This document shows positions 1-7,385 of a stretch of 13,357 bases of DNA, one piece after another (positions within the stretch are counted from its first letter, which is position 1; each line of letters begins with the position of its first letter). The notes beneath the pieces are model-generated. The model was given only the letters and a program-made list of their open reading frames with translations. It searched no databases and was not told the DNA's origin. The position numbers were made by a program, and so were the translations under genes. The DNA is from Clostridia bacterium (GTDB lineage Bacteria > Bacillota > Clostridia > Oscillospirales > Acutalibacteraceae): assembly GCA_030536195.1 (NCBI GenBank), contig JAUNQL010000015.1, positions 1 through 13,357 of the forward strand, in the 5' to 3' direction.

Positions 1-1313
1 ACGATACCAGCAACAGCACCTTGATAGTTGAAACGCTTCCAGAAGAGTGAGAGCAATACAACTGGTCCGAAAGATGCACCGAAGATACCCCAGGCATTTT
101 CAACCATGTTCATGATGAATTGAGCGCCCTCACCGCCAGAACTTGCGATAAAGTAAGCAATAACTGAAACGATAACAACTACTACACGACCAACCCAAAG
201 TACTTCCTTATCAGAAGCGTCCTTTTTAATGAGTGGCTTGTAGATATCACTTGTGAATGATGAGCTTGCAACGAGGAGCTGGCTATCAGCTGTTGACATT
301 GAAGCTGCGATAATAGCAGCAAGAAGAAGTCCTGCGATAAATGCTGGGAACCACTTTCTTGCAAGTGCGATAAATACTGTCTTCTGAAGTCCCGCTGCGA
401 GGAGCTCTGATGCGATGTACATACGGCCATAGTAAGCAATAAGAATTGCAGCGCCGAGTGACAAAACAACCCAGATAATAGCAACTGTTGCAGACTTCTT
501 AATCATTGATGGCTTTTCGATAGACATGAAACGAACAAGAATATGTGGCATACCAAAGTAGCCAAGGCCCCAGCCGAGACCTGTTACTATCTCCTGCCAT
601 GTTGCGTTAAATACGTTAGATGTAAATGCTGGATAGTCACCTATTGCAGCAAGGTTTGTTGCAACAGTAGCACCATCAAGGCTCTTCATGTTGATTGCTG
701 CAAGAATTGGAACTGCCAAAAGTGCAACAAGCATCAAGAGACCTTGGAAGAAGTCAGTCCAGCAAACAGCCTTAAATCCACCAAGGAATGTGTAAACCAA
801 AATGATAGCAGCAAAGATAATCATTGCTGTGCTATTTGAGAGTGATGGAATAAGTGTTGTAAATACTGTAGCGCCTGCTGAGAAAGCTGATGCTACATAA
901 ACTGTAAATGCGATAAGGAAGATTACTGCGCAGATAACTGAAAGTGCCTTGCTGTCAGATAAGAATCTGTTTGTGAGGTACTGTGGAAGAGTTATCGAGT
1001 CGTCAGCAGCCTTTGAGAACTTACGAAGACGCTTTGCACAGAAAATCCAGTTTGCAATAGTACCAAGGCAAAGACCTATACCAATCCAAGCCTGGCCCAT
1101 ACCAAATGCAAGAATAGAACCTGGGAGACCCATAAGAAGCCATGCAGACATATCAGATGCCTGAGCTGAAAGGGCTGTTACCCAAGGGCCCATAGCACGG
1201 CCACCAAGGAAGTAGTCCTTGTCATTTTGGCTCTTGCTCTTTGCAAAGAAGAATATGCCTACTCCGAGCATACAGCAGAAATAGAGCACGAAAGCAATAA
1301 TTTCACCAGTCAT
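1..1313 (-). CDS. putP: Sodium/proline symporter PutP (partial, C-terminus off the left edge)
   Basis: Inner-membrane sodium:solute symporter (SSS family) that imports proline with Na+. I translated it on the minus strand from ATG at 1313. An AGGAGG ribosome site sits about 7 nt upstream. The frame stays open to the window edge, giving about 437 residues; the E. coli protein is about 500, so roughly the last 60 are missing. PutP hallmarks are visible: YFLGGRAMGP near residue 34, then ASDMSAWLLMGLPG with Asp54 at the position of the Na+-site aspartate. Further on come GWGLGYFGMPHIL and MSTADSQLLVASS, the latter carrying the Ser/Thr pair known to bind Na+ in PutP. The whole protein reads as hydrophobic helices with short loops. 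It has its own promoter but follows the ABC permease gene with no clear terminator, so readthrough is possible. Specificity for proline rather than another solute is inferred from motif similarity. Confidence 0.93.
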   Translation of the reverse strand, partial: MTGEIIAFVLYFCCMLGVGIFFFAKSKSQNDKDYFLGGRAMGPWVTALSAQASDMSAWLLMGLPGSILAFGMGQAWIGIGLCLGTIANWIFCAKRLRKFSKAADDSITLPQYLTNRFLSDSKALSVICAVIFLIAFTVYVASAFSAGATVFTTLIPSLSNSTAMIIFAAIILVYTFLGGFKAVCWTDFFQGLLMLVALLAVPILAAINMKSLDGATVATNLAAIGDYPAFTSNVFNATWQEIVTGLGWGLGYFGMPHILVRFMSIEKPSMIKKSATVAIIWVVLSLGAAILIAYYGRMYIASELLAAGLQKTVFIALARKWFPAFIAGLLLAAIIAASMSTADSQLLVASSSFTSDIYKPLIKKDASDKEVLWVGRVVVVIVSVIAYFIASSGGEGAQFIMNMVENAWGIFGASFGPVVLLSLFWKRFNYQGAVAGI

Positions 1314-1342
1314 ATAATTACCTCCTAAGAAAATACTTTAGC

Positions 1343-1371
1343 ATTTTATCACAGTAAAGCACTAAAGTCAA
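1343..1371 (-). promoter_or_regulatory. Sigma-A-type promoter for putP
   Basis: Read on the minus strand, TTGACT (1371-1366), a 17-nt spacer and TAAAAT (1348-1343) form a near-consensus housekeeping promoter about 30 nt upstream of the putP start. The -35 box begins immediately after the TAA stop of the permease gene. A 7-bp inverted repeat, ACTTTAG/CTAAAGT (1335-1341 and 1362-1368), overlaps the -35 and brackets the -10, so it could be an operator. Confidence 0.7.
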
Positions 1372-4300
1372 TTACTCAACTGATTTTAGTGATTCAACCA
1401 TCTTAATGTGCTTCAAATTGAAGTGCATTATGAGGTTAACCACTACAGCAAATACGATAGTGAGTGCTGCCGAGAAAATAAAGCTTGTAAAGTCAAGCTG
1501 TGTACCAAATGTAACTGTATCAATATCAATTACATTAACAATCAAGCGCTGAACCGGTATACCAAGGATCAGACCTATGATTGTACCAAGCAACGTCAAA
1601 ATAATATTTTCACGGTAGATATACGCTGACACTTCACCGTCATAGAAGCCAAGTACCTTGAGTGTTGCAAGTTCCCTAATACGCTCGTTAACGTTGATGT
1701 TGTTGAGGTTATAAAGAACTACAAATGCAAGTGCACCAGCAGCAATGATGAGTACAACAATTACAAGGTTGAGTGCGCTGATGATATTCTCAAAACTGTT
1801 CTGAACAACAGATGTGTAAACTGAACCGTTTACCTCTGCGGAAGAGGTACTATCCTTTTCACGCTGAACCTTTTCAGCCTTGGTCATGTCCTCCTTAAGG
1901 CTTGTGTAAATGTATGTGTACTTAGGTGCTCCACCTGTTACCTGCTCATAGTACGCAGGTGTCATATATACATAGTGGAATGTGTAGTTTTGAACAATTG
2001 CTGATACAACTACATCGTAAGTAACTTCCTTAGCACCCTCTGTCCAGCGGAGTGTTACAGTGTCACCTACATCTGTATTTGTCTTATTCGCAAACTTCTG
2101 AGTGATGATTGCACCAGAGTCATCAAGTTTAACCTTCTTGCCCCTCTTGGTCTTGAGGTTAACAAGACTAGAGAGCATCTCTGGATTTTCTGGAACAAGA
2201 ACATCGACCTCAAGCTCGTTGTCAGTTCTGTCGGAATAGCCCTTGCAAACCTGAAGCTTTGCAAGCATCATATCGTCAACAGTTACCATGTTGTCGATCT
2301 CACGAACGATATCCGACTCACTTGTAGCGCCGTCCTTAAGTACTACCTGGAGATCGTACTGTGCAACACCATCCTCACCATACTGCTTGTCAATACAAGC
2401 ACTAACTGAGTCTGAGAGACCGAAACCAGCGAGAAGAAGTGCAGTACAACCACCGATACCAACAAGCGTCATAATGAAACGCTTTGGATTTCTAAAGAGG
2501 TTACGTACAGTAATCTTTGATGTAAAGTTAAGTCTTGACCAAATAGCATCCACGTTTTCGAGGAGTACACGTTTGCCCTCCTTTGGTGGCTTTGGTCGCA
2601 TAAGTACAGCTGGTACTGATGCAAGCTCATTTCTACATGCAAAGAGTGATGCACCACAAGTTGATACTACAGCAATAATTGTAGCAAGAAGTGCATAGCC
2701 TATGTAGTAATGGAGGTTACACTTTGGCAAATCGTACATGATTCCCCATGCGGCAAAGATTGCCTTCGGAAAGACGATAAAGCCAACAGTTGTACCAATC
2801 ACTGAACCGATTAAAGATGCTGCAAGAGCATAGATAATATACTTTGATACGATGGTCTTGTTGTCATAACCAAGAGCCTTCAATGTACCAAGTTGAGTCC
2901 TCTCCTCCTCAACCATACGTGTCATAGTTACAAGACAGATAAGGGTTGAAACAATGAAGAAGAATGTTGGGAACACTTTTGCAAGTGCCTTCATGTTGTA
3001 TGCAGCAGAACCATAGCCTGTGTATCCAGGAGAGTCATCTCTTGAATAAACATTAAGTACTGCATCACCAGTCTGGATAAGGTCATATGTATTGCGGGCC
3101 TTATCAAGCTGGCCACGAGCAGCCATGAGTTGCTCATTTACCGATTTTTCAGTTGCAGCATACTCTGCTTCATACTCCTCGAGATTCTTGGCAGCGGCTT
3201 CTGCCTGTGCCTTCTTAATCTCGAGTTGAGAGAGTGCTGACTGATATTTTGAATCAGACTCAAGCTCGCCCATCTTGATTTGGATGTTGGCGTCATTGAG
3301 TTTGTTTTTGTATGTATCAAGTTGCTGCTTAGCATTTGTGAGCTTTGCTTCAGCAGTATTCAAATCCTGCTTTGCCTGTGCAAGCTCTGCGTTAGCGGCA
3401 TCAAGCTTTGCCTTATTGGCACTGTACTCTTTCTTACCAGCCTCAAGCTGTGCCTTAGCAGCATTGAGCTGAACGTTGTAGTCAATCAAAGCATCACTGA
3501 TTACAGATGATGCATCAGCAGCCATACCCTGTCCTGTAAGACCGGCAGCAGCCTCAAGTCTATCTGCCAAATCAGGGTTGTACTCACGTACAGATGCTGC
3601 CAAAGTCTCTAAATCAAGAGCTTCCATATTAGAGGTGTAATTTGAAAGAACCTGGCTTGAGACCATGTTAGTTGTCTTAATCAAGTTTTCAGATGAAGCA
3701 ATCTGATTTTCAGCAGACTTAATCTCGATATTTGCATCAACGAGTTTATCCTTTGCATTATTGTACTCGTTCATCTTTCTATCGTACTCTGCCTTCTTAG
3801 TGTTAAGAAGGTTTTCGCTTGAAACTACCTGCTGATAGTAGTTGTTGTACTGCTTAAGTTGAGATGAGTACTGAGAGTTACCACTTGCAATTTTGGAAAG
3901 AGCAGCAGAGTACTGTGAATCAATCTCTGCTTGGTAACTTGAGAGTGCATTCTCGCCCTCTTTTGAATATGCACGAAGTACCTCGAGTTCCTCGAGAGCC
4001 TCGCCAAGTTTCTGGTTTGCATATGCCTCTGCTTTAGCATATGTTGCCTCGCCATCAGCGATACGCTGTGGCAATGTGATTGACAAATCAGAAATAGTGT
4101 TTGCCATTATTCCATCTGTTGCAGCACGGATAGCATCCATTACAGGATCTACTACCTTGTCATACTTCTTGGAGTATGCGTCATACTTGTCCGCACCATC
4201 AACAGTGATATATGCTTCGCTGTAATAGTTCATCTCATCGGTGAATGTCTCCTGTGGGATATAGACATAGTCACCAAGTTTACCTGAACCAGCAGTTGTT

Positions 4301-4956
4301 GCACCACGCTCGAAAGAGAGCCAGTACGGTGATTCAACAATACCTACGACTGTAAACTCTGTTGTCTGAAGGTAAGTGCTAAGGCCCTCACCATCACCAA
4401 CGATTTTGATAATTTCACCAATCTGGAACTCATCAGGTGTGGTAAGTCCAGAATCTGTGATAAGGCACTCGCCAACTTCATCTGGCCACTCGCCCTTGAT
4501 AAGGCGAAGTCTGTTGATGTATGTTGGGTCATCCTCACCATCAGCTGAATGTGCAACTGCCTTATCAACATCAAGGGCAAATGCACGAATGGTCAACTGT
4601 GAACCATCGATATCAACGAGGCCCTCAAATTCTGGGTTGTCCTCGTCATTTAACATCTCAACAAGACCATCGACAAATTTCTGTCCCATAACTGCCGAGA
4701 CGCCGTCTATTTCGGAGAGTTTTTGAAGCTCATCCTCATAGATACCTATGTTGGACTGTACCCTAATGTCCATAAGGTTGTAGTCCTCAAAGTATTCATC
4801 CGCTGTGTCTATCATGTCTGGGTAGACTGCATTAAAGCCTACGAAGAACGATGTACCAAGAGCAACGATTGCAATAATTGAAATAAAACGGCTCAGAGTA
4901 TTTTTGATAGAACGCAACGTATCGGTTTTATACGCTTTGCTCATATTTAAATTCAT
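1372..4956 (-). CDS. FtsX-like (MacB-type) ABC transporter permease with long extracytoplasmic coiled-coil hairpin
   Basis: Membrane subunit of a type VII (mechanotransmission) ABC system, 1194 aa from ATG 4956. Eight helices are predicted at about 24-43, 662-681, 707-730, 752-773, 827-847, 1058-1082, 1115-1135 and 1155-1177. The FtsX module is duplicated: each copy has the cytoplasmic coupling motif just after a helix (EEERTQLGTLKALG near 683 and NERIRELATLKVLG near 1090). Between helices 1 and 2 lies a large outside domain, folded at about 45-300. It is followed by two Ala/Gln/Lys/Glu-rich helical arms (about 300-435 and 496-627) flanking a roughly 60-residue tip. An in-frame TTG at 4971 overlaps the ATPase gene, but its AAAGGA sits directly against it. 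ATG 4956 or 4944 matches the usual start of the family better, though neither has a good ribosome site, so translational coupling is likely. The substrate is unknown. Context suggests an envelope role. Confidence 0.9.
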   Translation of the reverse strand: MNLNMSKAYKTDTLRSIKNTLSRFISIIAIVALGTSFFVGFNAVYPDMIDTADEYFEDYNLMDIRVQSNIGIYEDELQKLSEIDGVSAVMGQKFVDGLVEMLNDEDNPEFEGLVDIDGSQLTIRAFALDVDKAVAHSADGEDDPTYINRLRLIKGEWPDEVGECLITDSGLTTPDEFQIGEIIKIVGDGEGLSTYLQTTEFTVVGIVESPYWLSFERGATTAGSGKLGDYVYIPQETFTDEMNYYSEAYITVDGADKYDAYSKKYDKVVDPVMDAIRAATDGIMANTISDLSITLPQRIADGEATYAKAEAYANQKLGEALEELEVLRAYSKEGENALSSYQAEIDSQYSAALSKIASGNSQYSSQLKQYNNYYQQVVSSENLLNTKKAEYDRKMNEYNNAKDKLVDANIEIKSAENQIASSENLIKTTNMVSSQVLSNYTSNMEALDLETLAASVREYNPDLADRLEAAAGLTGQGMAADASSVISDALIDYNVQLNAAKAQLEAGKKEYSANKAKLDAANAELAQAKQDLNTAEAKLTNAKQQLDTYKNKLNDANIQIKMGELESDSKYQSALSQLEIKKAQAEAAAKNLEEYEAEYAATEKSVNEQLMAARGQLDKARNTYDLIQTGDAVLNVYSRDDSPGYTGYGSAAYNMKALAKVFPTFFFIVSTLICLVTMTRMVEEERTQLGTLKALGYDNKTIVSKYIIYALAASLIGSVIGTTVGFIVFPKAIFAAWGIMYDLPKCNLHYYIGYALLATIIAVVSTCGASLFACRNELASVPAVLMRPKPPKEGKRVLLENVDAIWSRLNFTSKITVRNLFRNPKRFIMTLVGIGGCTALLLAGFGLSDSVSACIDKQYGEDGVAQYDLQVVLKDGATSESDIVREIDNMVTVDDMMLAKLQVCKGYSDRTDNELEVDVLVPENPEMLSSLVNLKTKRGKKVKLDDSGAIITQKFANKTNTDVGDTVTLRWTEGAKEVTYDVVVSAIVQNYTFHYVYMTPAYYEQVTGGAPKYTYIYTSLKEDMTKAEKVQREKDSTSSAEVNGSVYTSVVQNSFENIISALNLVIVVLIIAAGALAFVVLYNLNNINVNERIRELATLKVLGFYDGEVSAYIYRENIILTLLGTIIGLILGIPVQRLIVNVIDIDTVTFGTQLDFTSFIFSAALTIVFAVVVNLIMHFNLKHIKMVESLKSVE

Positions 4957-4960
4957 ACTC

Positions 4961-5662
4961 TTACCATTCAATCCTTTCTATTGGTACAGGGTTCTCGTTA
5001 ACTGTCATTGAAACAACGCGTCCAGAACGCATCTGGATAACGCGGTCAGCCATTGGAGTGATAGCTGAGTTATGTGTGATAACGATAACTGTCATGCCTG
5101 TCTCACGGCATGTGTCCTGTAAAAGTTTAAGGATCTGCTTACCTGTGTTATAGTCAAGAGCACCTGTAGGCTCATCGCAGAGGAGGAGCTTAGGGTTCTT
5201 TGCAAGAGCACGTGCGATAGAAACACGCTGCTGCTCACCACCTGAGAGCTGTGCTGGGAAGTTGCCCATACGCTCTTGGAGACCAACACGCTCAAGTACC
5301 TTCTCAGGGCTCAAGCTTGCCTTACCAATCTGAGTGGCAAGCTCTACGTTTTCAAGTGCTGTGAGGTTTGGTACCAAGTTATAGAACTGGAATACAAAAC
5401 CTACGTCATAGCGTCTGTATTCAATAAGTCTCTTGTTGTTGTACTCGTTAACGAGGTCACCAGCAACACGAACCTTACCATCATCAGATGAATCCATACC
5501 ACCAAGGATGTTAAGTACTGTTGTCTTACCTGCACCAGATGCACCAACGATAACAGCAAATTCACCTTGTTCAACGTTAAATGTTACGCCGTCTGCGGCG
5601 TTGATAACTACTTCGCCCATCTTGTAGCGCTTGTAGACAGAATCAAATTCGATAAAACTCAT
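4961..5662 (-). CDS. ABC transporter ATP-binding protein (LolD/MacB/FtsE-like)
   Basis: Cytoplasmic ATPase of 233 aa that should power the permease encoded just downstream. All motifs are intact: Walker A GASGAGKTT at residues 40-48, Q-loop Gln92, signature LSGGEQQR at 139-146, Walker B LLLCDEP at 159-165 with catalytic Glu164, and switch His197. The length and the Q-loop segment FQFYNLVPNLTALENV are typical of the LolD/MacB/FtsE group, which partners with FtsX-fold permeases rather than with pump-type ones. The start ATG at 5662 follows an AGGAGGAG ribosome site that overlaps the stop codon of the DUF4364 gene, indicating tight coupling. Its own stop lies 4 nt before the ATG chosen for the permease, so the two are almost certainly made together. 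The family call is secure; the substrate is not readable from the sequence. Confidence 0.95.
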   Translation of the reverse strand: MSFIEFDSVYKRYKMGEVVINAADGVTFNVEQGEFAVIVGASGAGKTTVLNILGGMDSSDDGKVRVAGDLVNEYNNKRLIEYRRYDVGFVFQFYNLVPNLTALENVELATQIGKASLSPEKVLERVGLQERMGNFPAQLSGGEQQRVSIARALAKNPKLLLCDEPTGALDYNTGKQILKLLQDTCRETGMTVIVITHNSAITPMADRVIQMRSGRVVSMTVNENPVPIERIEW

Positions 5663-5673
5663 AATTTCTCCTC

Positions 5674-6240
5674 CTAGTCAATCATCAAGCTTGCAAGAAT
5701 ACTTCCATAGACTCTTGCAGGATCCTCAAGAAAATTGTTCTTTAACTTTTCAGCTTGTTCCCTGTCACCTACAAACATTGCAAGTTTCATCAAAGCTGTG
5801 TCTTTATCCTTGAGTGCGAAAGATATTTCATAGCCGCCTTCACAAGGCTCTATTTTTACTTCGTTCTCCCTCTCGTTTCTCTCGAGAGTGATAAATCTGA
5901 GTGCAGACTTGAGTGCCTTTTCTCTAACAGTCTTTGGAAGGTCGTTTCCAACCTCTACAACTGCATTCTTACCAATGTCGGTAACCTCAAGGCATTCTTT
6001 CTCATCAATGAAGTTGCTGCTTACACTGCCATTTGAAAGGAGTTCAGAGATAGCATCCATAGTCTCAAAGTAATTTGCAATACCTTGATCCTGCATAATG
6101 TTGCCTATCTGTTCTCTAGTGATGCTTGTGTCGAGTGTCTTGAGAAGGTAGCAAACTAAAACTTTGATTTCGTCTTTGTTGCGAAGCCCACCTGGCTCAA
6201 TACCTTCATCGAGTGCGTTAAACTCATCATAAATTTCCAT
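5674..6240 (-). CDS. DUF4364-family protein, probable winged-helix-like regulator
   Basis: A 188-residue soluble protein resembling the DUF4364 family of Clostridia; no experimentally defined function is known to me. I chose ATG 6240 (MEIYDEFN) because AAGGAGG lies about 9 nt upstream. A longer frame up to 6270 would overlap mreB and has no better site. Residues of about 15-95 (RNKDEIKVLVCYLL, then TREQIGNIMQDQ, then a beta-like LEVTDIGKNAV) look like a helix-turn-helix with wing. About 110-188 form a second alpha/beta domain with many charged residues. There is no signal peptide or membrane helix. The gene starts 1 nt after the mreB stop and ends 11 nt before the ABC ATPase start, so it is co-transcribed with both. 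Assigning a DNA-binding role is inference from the N-terminal pattern. Confidence 0.85.
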   Translation of the reverse strand: MEIYDEFNALDEGIEPGGLRNKDEIKVLVCYLLKTLDTSITREQIGNIMQDQGIANYFETMDAISELLSNGSVSSNFIDEKECLEVTDIGKNAVVEVGNDLPKTVREKALKSALRFITLERNERENEVKIEPCEGGYEISFALKDKDTALMKLAMFVGDREQAEKLKNNFLEDPARVYGSILASLMID

Positions 6241-6241
6241 C

Positions 6242-7297
6242 CTAGAAGACCTCCTTTTCCTCAGGCACAATGTTGCCTGTTATATCTTGACGGGACTTGA
6301 AGAGATATCCGTTTTCCTCTAGGAAGTAAGTATCCCCAAGTACCTTTCCTATGCCATTAATTACACAGTTAACAGGGTCGTCTGCAACCCTTGTGTTTAT
6401 ACCAGTTAGTTTTTCTATCATCCTGTCGATACCGAAGAGCTGTGCAGTGCCTCCTGTCAGTACAATGCCCTCCTCAATTATGTCAGAGACAAGTTCTGGA
6501 GGTGTCTGTTCAAAGACATTGCGTATCTCCTCGAAGATCAAGTTGATATGCTCTCGCATTGCGAGATACACTTCATTGGAAGTGATTTCAAAATCAATCG
6601 GCATTCCAGTGAAGTAATCCTTGCCCTTGGCAAAGACTGCTGTTTCCTCGCGGCGAAGGTAGGCGCAACCTACACGCTTTTTAATCTCCTCCGCTGTGAG
6701 TTCGCCGACTATGATGTCACGTTCGCGACGGCAGTAGCGGATGATGTCGTCAGTCAGGAGGTTGCCAGCAATCTTGATGCTGGAGGCAACCGCCATAGCG
6801 CCCATCGTAATTACTGCGATGTCCGTCGTGCCACCGCCAAGGTCGACAACCATAACACCACTTGGGTGAGTTATGTCGACACCTGCGCCTATTGCAGCAG
6901 CAAGAGGCTCCTCAATGAGGCAAGCTCTGCCTGCACCGCTTGCGGTGATTACATCCAGTACAGTTCGCTTTTCAAGGTTCGTCACTGTACCTGGCATGCT
7001 GACGATGATATTAGGCTTGAAAATCTTGTTACCACAGATTTGCATTATGAAGTAACGGAGCATGTGCTCAGTTACAGTAAAGTCGGATACTACACCGTCC
7101 TTCATTGGACGAACGACTTCGACCGAGTCAGGCTCCCTTCCTAGCATTCTGAGGGCTGCTCGACCGATAGCCATTACCTTACCGGTTGTCTTGCGGTAGG
7201 CAACAACAGCTGGTTCGGACAATACTATTCCTTTGCCCTCTACACAAGCCATTACAGATGTAGTGCCGAGATCAATTCCAATGTTGATTCCTAGCAT
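6242..7297 (-). CDS. mreB: MreB-family bacterial actin (divergent, no mreCD partner nearby)
   Basis: Actin-fold ATPase of 351 aa. MreB proteins polymerise under the membrane and guide cell-wall synthesis. Visible motifs are phosphate-1 GIDLGTTS at about 7-14, PMKDGVVSDF, IEEPLAAAIGAG at 128-139, phosphate-2 DLGGGTTD at 152-159, and adenosine-site LTGGTAQLFGID near 280. The order and length fit MreB/Mbl rather than DnaK or FtsA. Compared with common MreB sequences it has GTTS for GTAN, GGTTD for GGTTE and TGGTAQ for TGGGA, plus about 25 extra C-terminal residues. A GTG at 7303 is in frame, but ATG 7297 has AGGGG five nt upstream and is preferred. It heads an operon with DUF4364 and the ABC system. 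Absence of mreC/mreD suggests a paralogue or a specialised MreB; whether another mreB exists elsewhere cannot be seen. Confidence 0.9.
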   Translation of the reverse strand: MLGINIGIDLGTTSVMACVEGKGIVLSEPAVVAYRKTTGKVMAIGRAALRMLGREPDSVEVVRPMKDGVVSDFTVTEHMLRYFIMQICGNKIFKPNIIVSMPGTVTNLEKRTVLDVITASGAGRACLIEEPLAAAIGAGVDITHPSGVMVVDLGGGTTDIAVITMGAMAVASSIKIAGNLLTDDIIRYCRRERDIIVGELTAEEIKKRVGCAYLRREETAVFAKGKDYFTGMPIDFEITSNEVYLAMREHINLIFEEIRNVFEQTPPELVSDIIEEGIVLTGGTAQLFGIDRMIEKLTGINTRVADDPVNCVINGIGKVLGDTYFLEENGYLFKSRQDITGNIVPEEKEVF

Positions 7298-7322
7298 AAA
7301 CACCCCTGGATACCATTAGTCT

Positions 7323-7336
7323 ACGCGAGCGCGCGT
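7323..7336 (-). other. Short GC-rich hairpin at the predicted 5' end of the mreB mRNA
   Basis: ACGCG and CGCGT arms (5 bp) around a 4-base loop form a compact CG-only island in an AT-rich leader. With the -10 box at 7347-7342, transcription would begin at about 7335, placing this stem at the very 5' end. It could stabilise the mRNA or be a protein site. Only the symmetry is seen; a role is inference. Confidence 0.4.
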
Positions 7337-7341
7337 TTAGT

Positions 7342-7370
7342 ATTATACTATACTGTCCACTATAAATAAA
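7342..7370 (-). promoter_or_regulatory. Probable promoter of the mreB operon
   Basis: On the minus strand a perfect TATAAT (7347-7342) lies about 45 nt upstream of the mreB start. At 17-nt spacing the -35 would be TTTATT, a weak match, so an activator or a strong -10 may carry it. A 5-bp inverted repeat ACTGT/ACAGT (7352-7356 and 7370-7374) lies mostly within the spacer. No terminator is evident after comF, so comF transcripts may also enter mreB. Confidence 0.5.
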
Positions 7371-7385
7371 CAGTTAATTTTACTT

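Noticed and set aside
543..839. Cysteine-rich 98-residue plus-strand frame
   Set aside because: It is the complement of putP codons; the putP frame on the minus strand shows the conserved symporter motifs.
2288..2698. 136-codon plus-strand open frame inside the permease gene
   Set aside because: It is antisense to conserved permease sequence, is Ser/Arg/Pro-rich as expected from reversed codons, and has no family-like motif.
3138..3520. Repetitive AGCTTTGC/CAAGCTT-like words that could be a DNA repeat array
   Set aside because: They follow the heptad pattern of the coiled-coil coding sequence with variable spacing; this is protein-level repetition, not a CRISPR or tandem DNA repeat.
6548..7144. 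198-codon open frame on the plus strand opposite mreB
   Set aside because: It lies fully antisense to a clearly conserved actin-family gene, has a cysteine- and histidine-rich composition typical of a shadow frame, and no ribosome site was seen.
7304..7385. Possible terminator between comF and mreB
   Set aside because: The short ACTGT/ACAGT arms have only five pairs and no T-run follows; the sequence fits a promoter region better.
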